Assembly (NCBI GenBank): GCA_947470515.1
Contig: CANITF010000007.1
Coordinates: 57,455-121,454, forward strand
DNA length: 64,000 nt
From: Flavobacteriales bacterium
Lineage (GTDB): Bacteria > Bacteroidota > Bacteroidia > Flavobacteriales_D > Crocinitomicaceae
Reading direction: 5' to 3'
Positions 1 to 8,985 of this stretch are shown piece by piece. The notes beneath the pieces are model-generated. The model worked only from the letters and a program-made list of their open reading frames with translations. It was not told the DNA's origin and did no database searches. Both the position numbers and the translations under genes were made by a program. How positions within the stretch are numbered: position 1 is the stretch's first letter; each line of letters opens with the position of its first letter.

Positions 1-552
1 GGAAAAATCAACTCTTCCACTCTTTTTCAAAAGCTTGTAAATGTCTAACGGATTCAATAAACCTAGCTCATTTTGCTGACATGTTACCAATTTTGTGGTA
101 TCCACATACACCAAATTATCATCTTTTGGAAAATGAATGATGTCGCCATAACCCGTTGTCGTATTTCTCACTTTTGACGCTGACGGAGCAGACATCATGA
201 CTTCGGAAATAAAGCTTTCTCGTGGCAAGGTAAAATAGAAACGGATTACCCCTTTTCCATCGAACTCTTTTTCCAACAAATACACTTTTGTTTTTCCTTG
301 TTTGATACTCTTTTCAAAGTTCACGTCACCATCATTCAAGACATTGATAATATCTTTTTCAGTCAGGTTTTTCGACAACATTAACGCTTTTTGACTCTCT
401 GGCAAGACAATCAAACGTTCTAAAAAACTATTCTTCACACGATTGGAAGGAAGCCAAGAACAACCTCTATTTTGAAAGAAGACAACAACAAAAACGAGTC
501 CGATACCAAACCCAAAACCGTAGTATTTTAAACGGCGCCAAATAGAATCCAT
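1..552 (-). CDS. Membrane-anchored hypothetical protein, C-terminus cut by window edge
   Basis: Reading leftward from an ATG at 552 the frame stays open for 184 codons to base 1, so the C-terminus lies outside the window. Residues about 10-27 form one strongly hydrophobic segment (GFGIGLVFVVVFF), followed by a polar domain with no motif I recognise. The topology suggests a single-pass protein with its bulk outside the cytoplasmic face. It lies downstream of trxA on the same strand, but a strong terminator at 754-786 separates them, so it probably has its own promoter. Function unknown. Confidence 0.75.
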   Translation of the reverse strand, partial: MDSIWRRLKYYGFGFGIGLVFVVVFFQNRGCSWLPSNRVKNSFLERLIVLPESQKALMLSKNLTEKDIINVLNDGDVNFEKSIKQGKTKVYLLEKEFDGKGVIRFYFTLPRESFISEVMMSAPSASKVRNTTTGYGDIIHFPKDDNLVYVDTTKLVTCQQNELGLLNPLDIYKLLKKSGRVDFS

Positions 553-712
553 TCGAATATTTTTGACAAAGATAGTAATTGAATTATGAGTTATGAATTA
601 TGAATTGGGAAATCTGCGTGAATAATGTGAATTATGTACAAATTCTCCTGCTATCTATGGAATGCTAGCATTTTTATTCCAGTTTATGGAAAATTGGAAA
701 TGAATTTAATGA

Positions 713-749
713 CCGCAGTAGTGAAACTGCAGCGGAGCTTGAGCTTTTA
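713..749. repeat. Small intergenic hairpin element (GCAGT...ACTGC)
   Basis: CCGCAGT and ACTGCagCGG form a short imperfect hairpin followed by GAGCTTGAGC. A related core, GCAGT-ATA-ACTGC, occurs at 40530-40542 and again in the duplicated copy near 41566. The 553-811 gap otherwise holds AT-rich short repeats (GAATTATGA units near 590-615) and the trxA terminator; I see no gene there. That these cores belong to one dispersed family is inference. Confidence 0.4.
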
Positions 750-753
750 TTCA

Positions 754-786
754 CAAAAAAACCGTTCGTCAGCTGACGAACGGTTT
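754..786 (-). terminator. Rho-independent terminator of trxA
   Basis: Bases 759-786 are a perfect 28-bp palindrome (arm AAACCGTTCGTCAG). Read on the minus strand it is followed by a run of seven T (complement of 754-760). It lies 25 bases past the thioredoxin stop codon. Confidence 0.85.
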
Positions 787-811
787 CATATACTCTTTTG
801 AAATAAAGTAA

Positions 812-1129
812 TTACATTATTGCGTCTAATTTCGCTACTAATTGTGCTTTTGGAACTGCGCCAACTGATTTGTCTGCAACTTCACCATTTTTGATGAATA
901 AGATTGTTGGAATGTTTCTTACACCAAATTGTGCTGAAACACCTGGATTTAAATCAACATTTACTTTTCCAATGATTGCTTTACCTTCATATTCAGTATG
1001 CATTTCTTCTACGATTGGTCCGATCATGCGACATGGTCCGCACCATTCCGCCCAAAAATCTACTAATACTGGTTTGTTTGATTTTAATACTACTTCTTCG
1101 AAGTTTGCATCTGTTATTTCTATAGCCAT
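812..1129 (-). CDS. trxA: Thioredoxin
   Basis: A 105-residue protein of canonical thioredoxin length. It carries the redox motif WCGPC with C30 and C33, the buried aspartate D24 in LVDFWAEW, and the cis-proline loop RNIPT in the second half. It is a cytosolic dithiol reductant for enzymes such as ribonucleotide reductase and peroxiredoxins. It has no signal peptide, so it is the housekeeping form and not a periplasmic variant. A 105-bp gap separates it from the upstream minus-strand gene, so it is probably transcribed alone, and it ends at a clear terminator. Confidence 0.97.
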   Translation of the reverse strand: MAIEITDANFEEVVLKSNKPVLVDFWAEWCGPCRMIGPIVEEMHTEYEGKAIIGKVNVDLNPGVSAQFGVRNIPTILFIKNGEVADKSVGAVPKAQLVAKLDAIM

Positions 1130-1234
1130 AATTTGTTGTTTTAAATATGTTTGTCTTTCAACGGTGATAAAATTAATTCAAATATCTTTTTCTCAACTAT
1201 TTTGCCAATTTTTTTTTTCTGTCAACTTGGCATC

Positions 1235-1636
1235 CTAATCGTTTTGAACATGCATTTTTTTCATTGTTTTTTGATTGTCAGACCGCAAACAATAGAAGTA
1301 ATTTCCATTTGGCAAGCTTGTGGAGTCAAAACGAATAATGTGTCCACCTTCGCTGTATTCTTTCTCTATGATTAATGTATTTAAAGATAAATCATCGTTT
1401 AAAATTTCAATTGCCACCGTTCTTGGAATTACAGACGTAAAATATATTTCTAATTCACCTTTTGCTGGTTCAATTTCCAAGGAATATAATACACAATAAT
1501 CATTCGGAGAAGGAGTTCCTTTCCCTAAATAAGCAAGTAGTTTTTTGTATGCTATGTAAATTAAAATCAAGGCTAAAGACACGCATAAGATGCCAATTAG
1601 AACTTTAGAAATCGAGAAACCCATTAATATCATCAT
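1235..1636 (-). CDS. Small membrane-anchored hypothetical protein
   Basis: A 133-residue protein with one hydrophobic helix at about residues 7-28 and a following domain rich in alternating hydrophobic residues (probably beta). The reading starts MMILM, so M1, M2 or M5 could initiate. M1 (1636) gives an ATGA overlap with the stop of the DUF493 gene at 1633, which suggests translational coupling. It is the last gene of a run from terC. I recognise no family. Confidence 0.65.
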   Translation of the reverse strand: MMILMGFSISKVLIGILCVSLALILIYIAYKKLLAYLGKGTPSPNDYCVLYSLEIEPAKGELEIYFTSVIPRTVAIEILNDDLSLNTLIIEKEYSEGGHIIRFDSTSLPNGNYFYCLRSDNQKTMKKMHVQND

Positions 1637-1899
1637 AGCGCAATTAAACCTTTAATTTTTGAAGCATTTTCATATTTTTCGATGATGGAATCCACATCCA
1701 ACATTAATTCTTTCGCACTGACACTCATATACGATCCATTTTTTGATGGGTGCATCACGATGTCGCTACTGTCATTAAACAAGGCTGTAACATGTGCAAT
1801 TTTCTCTGGTTCATTTGGAATAATAAATTTGAACAAATAGATATTTGGCCATTCTTCCTTTTCCAATTGAATTTTCAAATTTACTAAGACTTCATCCAT
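1633..1899 (-). CDS. DUF493 (YbeD-like) protein
   Basis: An 88-residue protein matching the small alpha/beta DUF493 fold as known in Bacteroidota: an N-terminal helix, WPNIYLFKFIIP, then EKIAHVTALF, a Ser-rich hairpin (SKNGSYMSVSAKELM) and a C-terminal helix ending KIKGLIAL. The E. coli relative YbeD is a small ferredoxin-like domain of unclear role. It overlaps the upstream 193-residue gene by 8 bp and the downstream gene by 4 bp, so the three are almost certainly co-transcribed. Confidence 0.75.
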   Translation of the reverse strand: MDEVLVNLKIQLEKEEWPNIYLFKFIIPNEPEKIAHVTALFNDSSDIVMHPSKNGSYMSVSAKELMLDVDSIIEKYENASKIKGLIAL

Positions 1900-2473
1900 T
1901 CTTTTCCTTTTGATATAATAAAAATAAACGCATCGACTCTTTTCTTAAAATACTGTTTGGTTCCGTCAATTCTTTTGCCAAATCGTCAAATGTCATAATT
2001 CCATTCACTTTCATCCTTTTGATGTCAGCTAAAAGCTCCATTGGATCTACTTCTTTTGACAAAATGACAGCAGACTCGTTTAAATTTGTATTCGGCCACA
2101 AACGAATATAATCACTGTTTAATTGCAATAAATCTTCAACGCATTGTTGTAATTCTAAAGGAGCACGAATAATTTGAATTCTTTGAAATAAAATACTTTT
2201 GAGAATCTGGTAACACTGAAATGCTTCCTCTATATTTTCAAATCCCCCAAATGATTCTGTTTCATAAACGAGTGAATCTCTATGTTCTATCTCAAAAAAA
2301 CATGCTGCTTCGTCAAGTTTTTTTAATTTTTCAAGCTTTGATTTAAAGGTAGACTGAATGATTGGTCGACTCGTGAAAAACTGTTTAAATTGAAATAGTT
2401 GTTCTTCTAATGCTTCTTGCAAATCTCCCCCATTTTCAAGTCCTAGAAAAATTCGAGCTTCAGCTTCAGTCAT
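1892..2473 (-). CDS. Hypothetical helical protein
   Basis: A 193-residue cytosolic protein, predicted mostly helical, acidic and glutamine/leucine-rich, with no signal peptide or membrane segment. The N-terminus (MTEAEARIFLGLENGG) looks like a short helical bundle. The start at 2473 shares one base with the end of terC, so the genes are coupled. I do not recognise the family. Its position between terC and a DUF493 gene is the only functional hint. Confidence 0.65.
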   Translation of the reverse strand: MTEAEARIFLGLENGGDLQEALEEQLFQFKQFFTSRPIIQSTFKSKLEKLKKLDEAACFFEIEHRDSLVYETESFGGFENIEEAFQCYQILKSILFQRIQIIRAPLELQQCVEDLLQLNSDYIRLWPNTNLNESAVILSKEVDPMELLADIKRMKVNGIMTFDDLAKELTEPNSILRKESMRLFLLYQKEKNG

Positions 2474-3231
2474 TATTCCAGACCTTTGTTTTTTCGCATT
2501 CTAATATTCAGAAATTCAACAATTAGCGAAAATACCATTGCGAAATAGATATAACCTTTTGGAACATGTTGACCAAATGCTTCTGCAACCAAGATAACAC
2601 CAATCGTCACAAGGAAACTTAAAGCAATCATTTTGATAGTTGGACGGTTATTGATGAAATCACTGATTTGTTTTGCAAAAGTTAACATTACAATCATTGA
2701 AATTATTACAGCAACATAGATAATTGCAATTGGATTCCCACCAATTTCAGCCTTAATTCCATTCGTCATACCAATTGCAGTAATGATTGAATCGAAACTA
2801 AAAACGATGTCAATCAAAACAATTTGAATAATAACAGCTCTTAAACCTCCGCTTTTTGGTGCATGCACATCTTCATGTCCTTTTACACTGCTGTGCATTT
2901 CAAGTGTGCTTTTATAGATCAGGAATAATCCTCCAACCAATAAAACGATACTTTGACCTGAAAATTCTTTAAGCCATTCGTATGGAGCAGTAGGAAAAAA
3001 TGGTTTCGTCATTCCCATTATCCAAGCTACAACACTCAATAAAACCAAACGAACTACCAAGGCTAATATAAGTCCTATATTTCTCGCTTTTCGTTTCTTT
3101 TCTTTTGGTAATTTATCTGTAACGATACTGATAAAAATAATATTATCAATCCCTAAAACTATTTCTAAAAGCGAGAGGATTACTAAATAAACTAAAGCAT
3201 CCCAGGAAAATAATATTGAAAAATCTATCAT
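2473..3231 (-). CDS. TerC family integral membrane protein
   Basis: A 252-residue protein with about seven hydrophobic helices and the two TerC signature acidic stretches: LEIVLGIDN near residues 22-30 (E23, D29) and DIVFSFDSIITAIGM near residues 140-155. Family members such as YjbE, YkoY and Alx are implicated in metal (Mn2+) export, partly at the Sec translocon. A tellurite-resistance role is historical and should not be assumed. It sits 33 bp after menD and overlaps the next gene by one base. Substrate not determinable from sequence. Confidence 0.88.
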   Translation of the reverse strand: MIDFSILFSWDALVYLVILSLLEIVLGIDNIIFISIVTDKLPKEKKRKARNIGLILALVVRLVLLSVVAWIMGMTKPFFPTAPYEWLKEFSGQSIVLLVGGLFLIYKSTLEMHSSVKGHEDVHAPKSGGLRAVIIQIVLIDIVFSFDSIITAIGMTNGIKAEIGGNPIAIIYVAVIISMIVMLTFAKQISDFINNRPTIKMIALSFLVTIGVILVAEAFGQHVPKGYIYFAMVFSLIVEFLNIRMRKNKGLE

Positions 3232-3264
3232 TTTTTTGTGTAAAATTAAAGTTTATTCACAGCT

Positions 3265-4956
3265 TTACTTCATGCTTTGGAAAAATTCTTCCAATTTATT
3301 ATGATTATCACTTGTTGAAGTATTGATCTCTAATAATTTTGGTCGACCAGTTTCATCGTAACTAAAAAAAGTTTCCATTTGATCTTCAATTAATTGGGTT
3401 GTATCCGCAAAAAAGTATTCCAATTTAAACGCCTTCGAAATATTTTCAGCATCCATTGTATGTTTTGCTTCAAAATACTTTTCCAATTGATTGGAAGATG
3501 CAGGACCAGGAATAATTTTAAAGATTCCTCCTCCTCCGTTATTGATTAGTACAATTCGAAGGTTTGGTTGTAAATAGTGATTCCAAAAGGCATTGCTATC
3601 ATATAAAAAAGAAACATCTCCTGTTATCAATAAATGCAAATCGTCTTTCTTAATTACGGACGCACCGCACGCTGTACTTGAACTTCCATCAATGCCACTT
3701 GTTCCTCTATTACTCCAATATTGAATTGATTTAATCGGATCGAACAATTGACAGTAGCGCACAACAGAACTATTCGCCATGTGTAAATGCGACATTTCTG
3801 GAAGGTAGTCCAAAATTGTTTCGAACGCTTTGAGATCCGAGAATTCAACGTGACTAAAGAAATCAGCCATCTTATCTTGAATAATAAAATCTCTTTGCTT
3901 CCAATTGGAACCGTAATTCGAAGTGTTTTTCTCGTTGTTTAAGGTATTAATTTCTCTGAAAAAGGATGTCGCATCCGTTTGAAATGACTTCGATAAACAT
4001 TGATACGTATCCATGTATGGAAACTCATAGCCAACTTTCCAATGTTCTGTTGGACTATATTTTCGTAAATAGGCTTTGATTTTTTTAGAAACAACTGCTC
4101 CACCGATGGTAATTAATAAGTCTGGAGCCAAATCTTTCAATTCTTCTTCCGAAATACTATTCAATGTTCGATCAATGCAATGAATAAAACACATATCCAC
4201 CAAGTTGGATGTATTTTCTACCAATACCACGACCGATGTATCTTCAGCGAATAATTTCAATTGTTCCAACAATACTTTATCCGGATTCAATTGTCCACAA
4301 ATAATCATTATTTTGGGAACATTGAGCGATTTTGTAAGTTCGATTGCTTGTGCTGAATTGAATTGAAAAAAACCACGAATAATTTCAATTTTCCGCGTCT
4401 TAGAAACTTCAATTTCACTTGTCCCATAAAGAGGTTCGTTTAATGCAACATTAAAATGAATTGGGCCTTTCCAAATGGTATTCCCTTCTGAAAAAGCAAT
4501 TGCAATTTCTCTTTGTAAATACCATTGTTCATCCTCCGAATTGATTTTCTCAGAAAACTGACAACTATAACGAATATGATTTTTAAATACTTCATTTTGA
4601 ACAATTGTTTGTCCGTCACCTTGATTTACCCATTCTATTGGTCGATCTGCAGTAATAACAACTAAAGGAATGCATTGATAAAAAGCTTCAGCTATTGCTG
4701 GATAATAATTTAAACTAGCTGATCCAGAAGTACAGACAATTCCAACAGGTTCGTTTAATTGTTGTGCGATTCCCATTGCAAAAAAAGCAGCACTACGTTC
4801 ATCATGAACGACATAACAATTTATTTCTGGGTGTTCATCAAACGCTATTACGAAAGGGGCATTGCGCGAACCTGGTGAACAAACAACGTGTTTCATTCCA
4901 TGCGCGACACATTCTTCGACAATTATTTGAACACCTATTTTATTACTTGAAATCAT
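3265..4956 (-). CDS. menD: SEPHCHC synthase, menaquinone biosynthesis (MenD)
   Basis: A 563-residue ThDP enzyme that condenses isochorismate with 2-oxoglutarate, the first committed step of menaquinone synthesis. Visible family features are SPGSRNAP at 27-34, the ThDP-activating glutamate E53 in VVHDERSAAFF, SGSASLNYYPAIAEAF, the NRGTSGIDGSSSTACGAS block, and the Mg/ThDP region TGDVSFLYDSNAFW...NNGGGGIF. Length is normal for MenD. It follows menF by 12 bp, so substrate producer and consumer are co-transcribed. Confidence 0.96.
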   Translation of the reverse strand: MISSNKIGVQIIVEECVAHGMKHVVCSPGSRNAPFVIAFDEHPEINCYVVHDERSAAFFAMGIAQQLNEPVGIVCTSGSASLNYYPAIAEAFYQCIPLVVITADRPIEWVNQGDGQTIVQNEVFKNHIRYSCQFSEKINSEDEQWYLQREIAIAFSEGNTIWKGPIHFNVALNEPLYGTSEIEVSKTRKIEIIRGFFQFNSAQAIELTKSLNVPKIMIICGQLNPDKVLLEQLKLFAEDTSVVVLVENTSNLVDMCFIHCIDRTLNSISEEELKDLAPDLLITIGGAVVSKKIKAYLRKYSPTEHWKVGYEFPYMDTYQCLSKSFQTDATSFFREINTLNNEKNTSNYGSNWKQRDFIIQDKMADFFSHVEFSDLKAFETILDYLPEMSHLHMANSSVVRYCQLFDPIKSIQYWSNRGTSGIDGSSSTACGASVIKKDDLHLLITGDVSFLYDSNAFWNHYLQPNLRIVLINNGGGGIFKIIPGPASSNQLEKYFEAKHTMDAENISKAFKLEYFFADTTQLIEDQMETFFSYDETGRPKLLEINTSTSDNHNKLEEFFQSMK

Positions 4957-4968
4957 TTGAATCCAAAG

Positions 4969-5976
4969 CTACAGTTTTTGTAGAATGTTTAATAAGGTTT
5001 TGCTTTTATTTTCTGTTTCTTGCCATTCTAATTCTGGAATGGAATCTTTGGTAAATCCACCACCTAAATACAAATAAGCAGCACCTTTTTGAATTTGACA
5101 GCATCTTAAATTCACATAGATTTGATTCTTATTCTGATTCATTAACCCAATAAAACCTGTATAAAATACTCTTTCGTGTTTTTCGATTTCCAAAATTAGA
5201 CTAATTGCTTCTTTCTGTGGAAGTCCGCTAATAGCAGGAGTTGGATGCAATGTTCGAATTGTTTTAAGTGCATTTCCACTTTCAAAATCGAATGATACGT
5301 CGGTGCGTAAATGTTTTATAGGACCAGCAATCGTTTCAAATGGACCACTTAAATCTACATGCTTGTAATTGTTCTCAATGAGTTTACTTTGAATAAAATC
5401 AGTCACAAATTGTTGTTCTTCCTTTTCTTTAGATTCCCATTCAGAAGAATCATCTGCTTTTTTCGTACCGGCAAGTGCCATTGTAAATCCTGAATGTAAG
5501 GCAGTAACTAAAAGAATTTCAGGTGTAGCTCCAATCCAGGTGCCGAACAATTTGCTTGAAATAAGATATACAAAAGCATTAGGATACGAAATAACAAGTT
5601 CATTAAATAATAACTCCGATTTCGATTCATCAAAATCAACTTTTTTAATACGCGACAAGACAACTTTTTGAAGTTCTGTTGAATCGAAAGCATTTAAAAC
5701 TGTATCTGCATCATTTAAATATTCTTCTTTCGAGATGATATAAGGTTCTTCTGTTTGAAAAGATAATAATTCGCCTTTTACAATTCCTTCTTGAAAAGAA
5801 TAAATTGCGTTGGAGACAAATTCACTCACAACAAAACCTTTTGGCTCTTCGGTGTCATAATCGATACAGAATTCACCGTATTTCTCAACAACAGCTTCAC
5901 CCGGAATTCTATATTTTAAACTATCAGTCAAAATTAAGCACGTTGAATCACCATTATTGTTAGTCGACCTGTGCAA
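4969..5976 (-). CDS. menF: Isochorismate synthase (MenF/EntC family)
   Basis: A 335-residue chorismate-binding enzyme converting chorismate to isochorismate for MenD. Seen are VVLSRIKKVDF, WIGATPEILL, MALAGTKKAD, GPIKHLRTD, the LHPTPAISGLPQ block and ERVFYTGFIG, all typical of the chorismate-binding domain. It is shorter than E. coli MenF (431) but similar to other Bacteroidota forms. The start at 5976 lies 43 bases inside the upstream thioesterase gene. No better downstream ATG retains the conserved KYRIPGE start of the domain, so I keep it. Confidence 0.93.
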   Translation of the reverse strand: MHRSTNNNGDSTCLILTDSLKYRIPGEAVVEKYGEFCIDYDTEEPKGFVVSEFVSNAIYSFQEGIVKGELLSFQTEEPYIISKEEYLNDADTVLNAFDSTELQKVVLSRIKKVDFDESKSELLFNELVISYPNAFVYLISSKLFGTWIGATPEILLVTALHSGFTMALAGTKKADDSSEWESKEKEEQQFVTDFIQSKLIENNYKHVDLSGPFETIAGPIKHLRTDVSFDFESGNALKTIRTLHPTPAISGLPQKEAISLILEIEKHERVFYTGFIGLMNQNKNQIYVNLRCCQIQKGAAYLYLGGGFTKDSIPELEWQETENKSKTLLNILQKL

Positions 5977-6356
5977 ATCAATTTATTCGTTTCTTCATCA
6001 AAAATATCCACTTGCCATAAATGGGTGCTTCTTCCAGCATGGACAATTTTACCAATCGCTTTTACTTTTCCTGATTTAATTGAACCAACATGATTGGCAT
6101 TTACTTCCAAACCTACTGGGTATTCTTTTGAAAGATCAAGCAATAATGTTGAACCCATTGAACCAACGCTTTCAATCAATGCGACACTGGCTCCACCGTG
6201 CAATAGTCCCATGGGTTGGTGGGTTCTATGATCAACAGGCATGGTTGAAACAATATAATCGGAACCAATTTCCACACATTCAATACCTAAAAAACCCATC
6301 ATGGTATTTTCATTAAAGGAATTGATTTCTTCTAAGCTGATTTTTTTGAATTGCAT
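5934..6356 (-). CDS. Hotdog-fold thioesterase (PaaI/MenI-like)
   Basis: A 140-residue single hotdog domain. It has the acyl-CoA thioesterase signature QPMGLLHGGASVALIES with H53, the GG turn and candidate catalytic E62, as in EntH/MenI-type enzymes. It is the first gene of the menF-menD operon and overlaps menF by 43 bp. This makes 1,4-dihydroxy-2-naphthoyl-CoA hydrolysis in the menaquinone pathway the best guess. Substrate assignment is inference, since PaaI-type enzymes with other acyl-CoA substrates look the same. Confidence 0.85.
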   Translation of the reverse strand: MQFKKISLEEINSFNENTMMGFLGIECVEIGSDYIVSTMPVDHRTHQPMGLLHGGASVALIESVGSMGSTLLLDLSKEYPVGLEVNANHVGSIKSGKVKAIGKIVHAGRSTHLWQVDIFDEETNKLICTGRLTIMVIQRA

Positions 6357-6374
6357 TTTGTAAAAATAATGAAA

Positions 6375-6480
6375 AAGTGAAAGGTAAAAGTATAAAGGGA
6401 AAAGTTAGAAGTAAAAAGGAATAAGTGTGATTCACAAGATCTAAATTACTTTTTACTTTTCCCCTATTACTTTTTAATCT
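6375..6480. repeat. AT-rich imperfect inverted repeat between divergent genes
   Basis: The 206-bp gap between the thioesterase and murB contains a purine-rich block (AAAGGGAAAAGTTAGAAGTA near 6396-6415) and its imperfect complement (TACTTTTTACTTTTCCCC near 6446-6463). Together they can form a long A/T-rich stem. No gene is visible. It may be a dispersed intergenic repeat or a bidirectional regulatory region. Confidence 0.4.
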
Positions 6481-6562
6481 CTATAATATCAATTTTTAAG
6501 AAAAAGAGTAACTCAATACGCCATATACCGTATGTTAAGCAAATATTAGCTAATTTTACACT

Positions 6563-7570
6563 ATGGCATTCAACAATATCGATTTAAAACCTTACAACAC
6601 TTTCGGCATTTCAGTTCACGCAAAACATTTCTCTCGATTTGCAAACGTAGATGAATTAAAAAATTTACTTATAAAATTCGCTGGAGATAACCTCCTGATA
6701 TTGGGTGGTGGTAGTAATCTATTGTTCACTGAAGATTTTGATGGCGCAGTACTGCGCAATGAAATAAAAGGTTTTGAAATTATTGAAGAAACTCCAGACT
6801 CAGCTATTGTTAAAGCTGGTGCCGGCGAAGTATGGAATGATCTCGTGAATAAATGTATCAAACATAATTTTGCAGGGATTGAAAATCTAAGTTTAATTCC
6901 AGGTAGTGTTGGCGCAAGTCCAATGCAAAATATTGGTGCCTATGGAGTTGAAATAAAAGATGTTTTTCTAGAATTAGAGGCATATCATATTTCAAGTGGT
7001 GAAATTCACACCTTCGATAATAAAGCCTGTGAATTTGGATACAGAGAAAGTGTCTTTAAAAATAAATTCAAAGGTCAATACGTCATCCTTTCTGTCTCAT
7101 TCAAACTTACTAAAAAACCGAATTTAAACACAAGTTATGGCGCGATAGAAAGTGAATTGATGAAAATGAGTGTTACGAAACCAACTATAAAGGATATTAG
7201 TAAGGCGGTCATTTCAATTCGTAAATCAAAATTACCAGACCCAAAAGAAATGGGAAATGCAGGAAGTTTCTTTAAGAATCCAGTAGTTGATCAAAAAGTA
7301 TTGGACGAAATCTTGAAAACATATCCTACAATTCCAAATTTTGCTGCCGAACCAGGAAAACGTAAATTGCCAGCAGGTTGGTTAATAGAACAAGCGGGTT
7401 GGAAAGGTAAAATGTATAGTCAATATGGCGTTCATAAATTACAGGCGCTTGTACTTGTGAATTATGGTAGCGCTACTGGAAAAGAGATTTACCGTTTATC
7501 TTCTCGAATTATCAAGGACATTGAAGAGAAATTTGGGGTAACGTTGGAAAGAGAAGTGAATATTCTTTAA
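6563..7570 (+). CDS. murB: UDP-N-acetylenolpyruvoylglucosamine reductase
   Basis: A 335-residue FAD enzyme completing UDP-MurNAc synthesis for peptidoglycan. It shows the FAD site LGGGSNLLF near residue 48, IPGSVGASPMQNIGAYGVE, and the proton donor serine S235 in GNAGSFFKNP. The substrate-binding C-terminus AGWLIEQAGWKGK...YGVHKLQALVLVN and final LEREVNIL are also present. These and the length mark a type I MurB. It is a single gene transcribed away from the menaquinone operon. A TAATTTTA box (6551-6558) near the start is one base off the Bacteroidota -7 consensus. Confidence 0.96.
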   Translation: MAFNNIDLKPYNTFGISVHAKHFSRFANVDELKNLLIKFAGDNLLILGGGSNLLFTEDFDGAVLRNEIKGFEIIEETPDSAIVKAGAGEVWNDLVNKCIKHNFAGIENLSLIPGSVGASPMQNIGAYGVEIKDVFLELEAYHISSGEIHTFDNKACEFGYRESVFKNKFKGQYVILSVSFKLTKKPNLNTSYGAIESELMKMSVTKPTIKDISKAVISIRKSKLPDPKEMGNAGSFFKNPVVDQKVLDEILKTYPTIPNFAAEPGKRKLPAGWLIEQAGWKGKMYSQYGVHKLQALVLVNYGSATGKEIYRLSSRIIKDIEEKFGVTLEREVNIL

Positions 7571-7573
7571 ATG

Positions 7574-7598
7574 AGTTGCTAATTGCTAGTTGCTAGTT
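7574..7598. repeat. Short tandem repeat of a TTGCTAgt unit
   Basis: Three imperfect copies of TTGCTA(A/G)T lie between the convergent murB and DEAD-box helicase genes (34-bp gap). No hairpin terminator is visible here. Confidence 0.45.
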
Positions 7599-7604
7599 TT
7601 AAAA

Positions 7605-8828
7605 TCACCATTCATCTTCCGTTCCATCTTCTTTATTTGATTGATCTAGTAATTTTTTCCAATTATTACTTCCGTCATCGGTGTCGTTTAGAATGTCTAA
7701 ATATTCGTCTTTTGTGATTGTATATTGTTCAATTTCTTCACCCGTATAGGCTTCAATTGCTTCTAACAATTCTTTTTCTGCTTCGCTGCAAAACGATAAA
7801 GCTTGTCCCCGTTTATTTCCACGACCTGTTCTTCCGCATCTATGAACATAATTTTCGGCATCGTCTGGTAAATCGTAATTGATCACATAATCCATTGTTG
7901 GAATATCAATTCCACGCGCTGCTACGTCTGTTGTGATCAAAACATTATTCGCATCCGAACGGAAACGATCCAATATTGCAAATCGGTCTTTTTGTTCAAT
8001 TCCACCATGTAAAATTTCAGCTTTCACCCCTACTCTTTCCATCGCAGCGTGAACTCGTTCAACACGCACTTTTGTTCGAGCAAAAACAATAAATTTCTTG
8101 TCTTCGTATTCTTTCAAGATATTTTCTAAAAAGAAACGCTTATCGTCCATGTCTACAAAAGCAACTGCATGATCGATATTCTTGGCAACCGGATTTTTAG
8201 GGGAAACTTGAATACGAATCGCATTGCTAACAACTTCGTAGGCAAGCGATTTAATTTTCTTAGAAATTGTTGCTGAAAAGAACAACGTTTGACGCTTTTT
8301 AGGAATGTGTTTTAAGACATCTTGAATATCTTTCATGAATCCTAAATCGAGCATTAAATCCGCTTCATCTAATACTAAAAACTCGAGTTTTGAAATATCC
8401 AAATGTCCTTGTGAGATCAAATCAAACATTCTTCCGGGTGTTGTAACAATGACATCTAAACCGTTATTCAACGTTCTAATTTGTTGTTCTTGTTCTACTC
8501 CACCATAAAGTCCAAACGTTTTAACTGTAGTTCTTTTTCCTATTTCATTAAAAACACCTGAAATCTGCTTTGCAAGTTCACGAGTCGGAACCATAACGAT
8601 GCAGCGCACACCTTTATAACCTTTCCTGTTTCTATTTTCTAATTTATCAATAATTGGGATTGCAAATGCAGCAGTTTTACCTGTCCCCGTTTGAGCCACA
8701 GCCATTACATCTTCACCTTCAAGAATATGCTTAATCGATTTAAATTGTATGTCCGTTGGCTTATTAAAGCCCATAACTTCCAATTGCTGTTTGATTAAAG
8801 GTGAAATATGGTAATCGCTGAATTTCAT
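7605..8828 (-). CDS. DEAD-box ATP-dependent RNA helicase (RhlE/SrmB-like)
   Basis: A 407-residue two-RecA-domain helicase containing all core motifs: Q motif GFNKPTDIQFKSI, Walker A AQTGTGKTAAF, PTRELA, TPGR, DEAD, SAT, TTDVAARGID and HRCGRTGRG. The tail after the core is short and acidic rather than the basic RhlE-type extension. It likely remodels RNA during ribosome assembly, cold adaptation or decay. The exact paralogue cannot be assigned from the core. It is monocistronic, convergent with murB, and followed upstream by a repeat-filled 348-bp gap. Confidence 0.93.
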   Translation of the reverse strand: MKFSDYHISPLIKQQLEVMGFNKPTDIQFKSIKHILEGEDVMAVAQTGTGKTAAFAIPIIDKLENRNRKGYKGVRCIVMVPTRELAKQISGVFNEIGKRTTVKTFGLYGGVEQEQQIRTLNNGLDVIVTTPGRMFDLISQGHLDISKLEFLVLDEADLMLDLGFMKDIQDVLKHIPKKRQTLFFSATISKKIKSLAYEVVSNAIRIQVSPKNPVAKNIDHAVAFVDMDDKRFFLENILKEYEDKKFIVFARTKVRVERVHAAMERVGVKAEILHGGIEQKDRFAILDRFRSDANNVLITTDVAARGIDIPTMDYVINYDLPDDAENYVHRCGRTGRGNKRGQALSFCSEAEKELLEAIEAYTGEEIEQYTITKDEYLDILNDTDDGSNNWKKLLDQSNKEDGTEDEW

Positions 8829-8861
8829 TTGTTTTATTATTGTGCCTTAAGGCGTATTATG

Positions 8862-8907
8862 TTTAAACTCATCGTTTTGCACTCATCACTCTTTATTTAC
8901 CACATAG
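8862..8907. repeat. 46-bp intergenic direct repeat, copy 1
   Basis: It runs from TTTAAACTCATCGTTTTGCA to TTACCACATAG and recurs at 8986-9031 with one mismatch. It is followed by CATAG-rich sequence (AAACATAGTAAACATAG). The whole 8829-9176 gap (348 bp) is built of such repeats plus a terminator; I see no gene in it. Confidence 0.75.
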
Positions 8908-8985
8908 AAACATAGTAAACATAGGCGAAATGAAATATTGTGATTGGTAATTAAACTACATAAAAATAATTTATTAACTATCAAT

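Noticed and set aside
870..1238. Plus-strand frame over trxA
   Set aside because: Complement shadow of thioredoxin; no domain of its own.
4764..5054. Plus-strand frame across the menD-menF junction
   Set aside because: Antisense to two well-supported genes, with no recognisable product.
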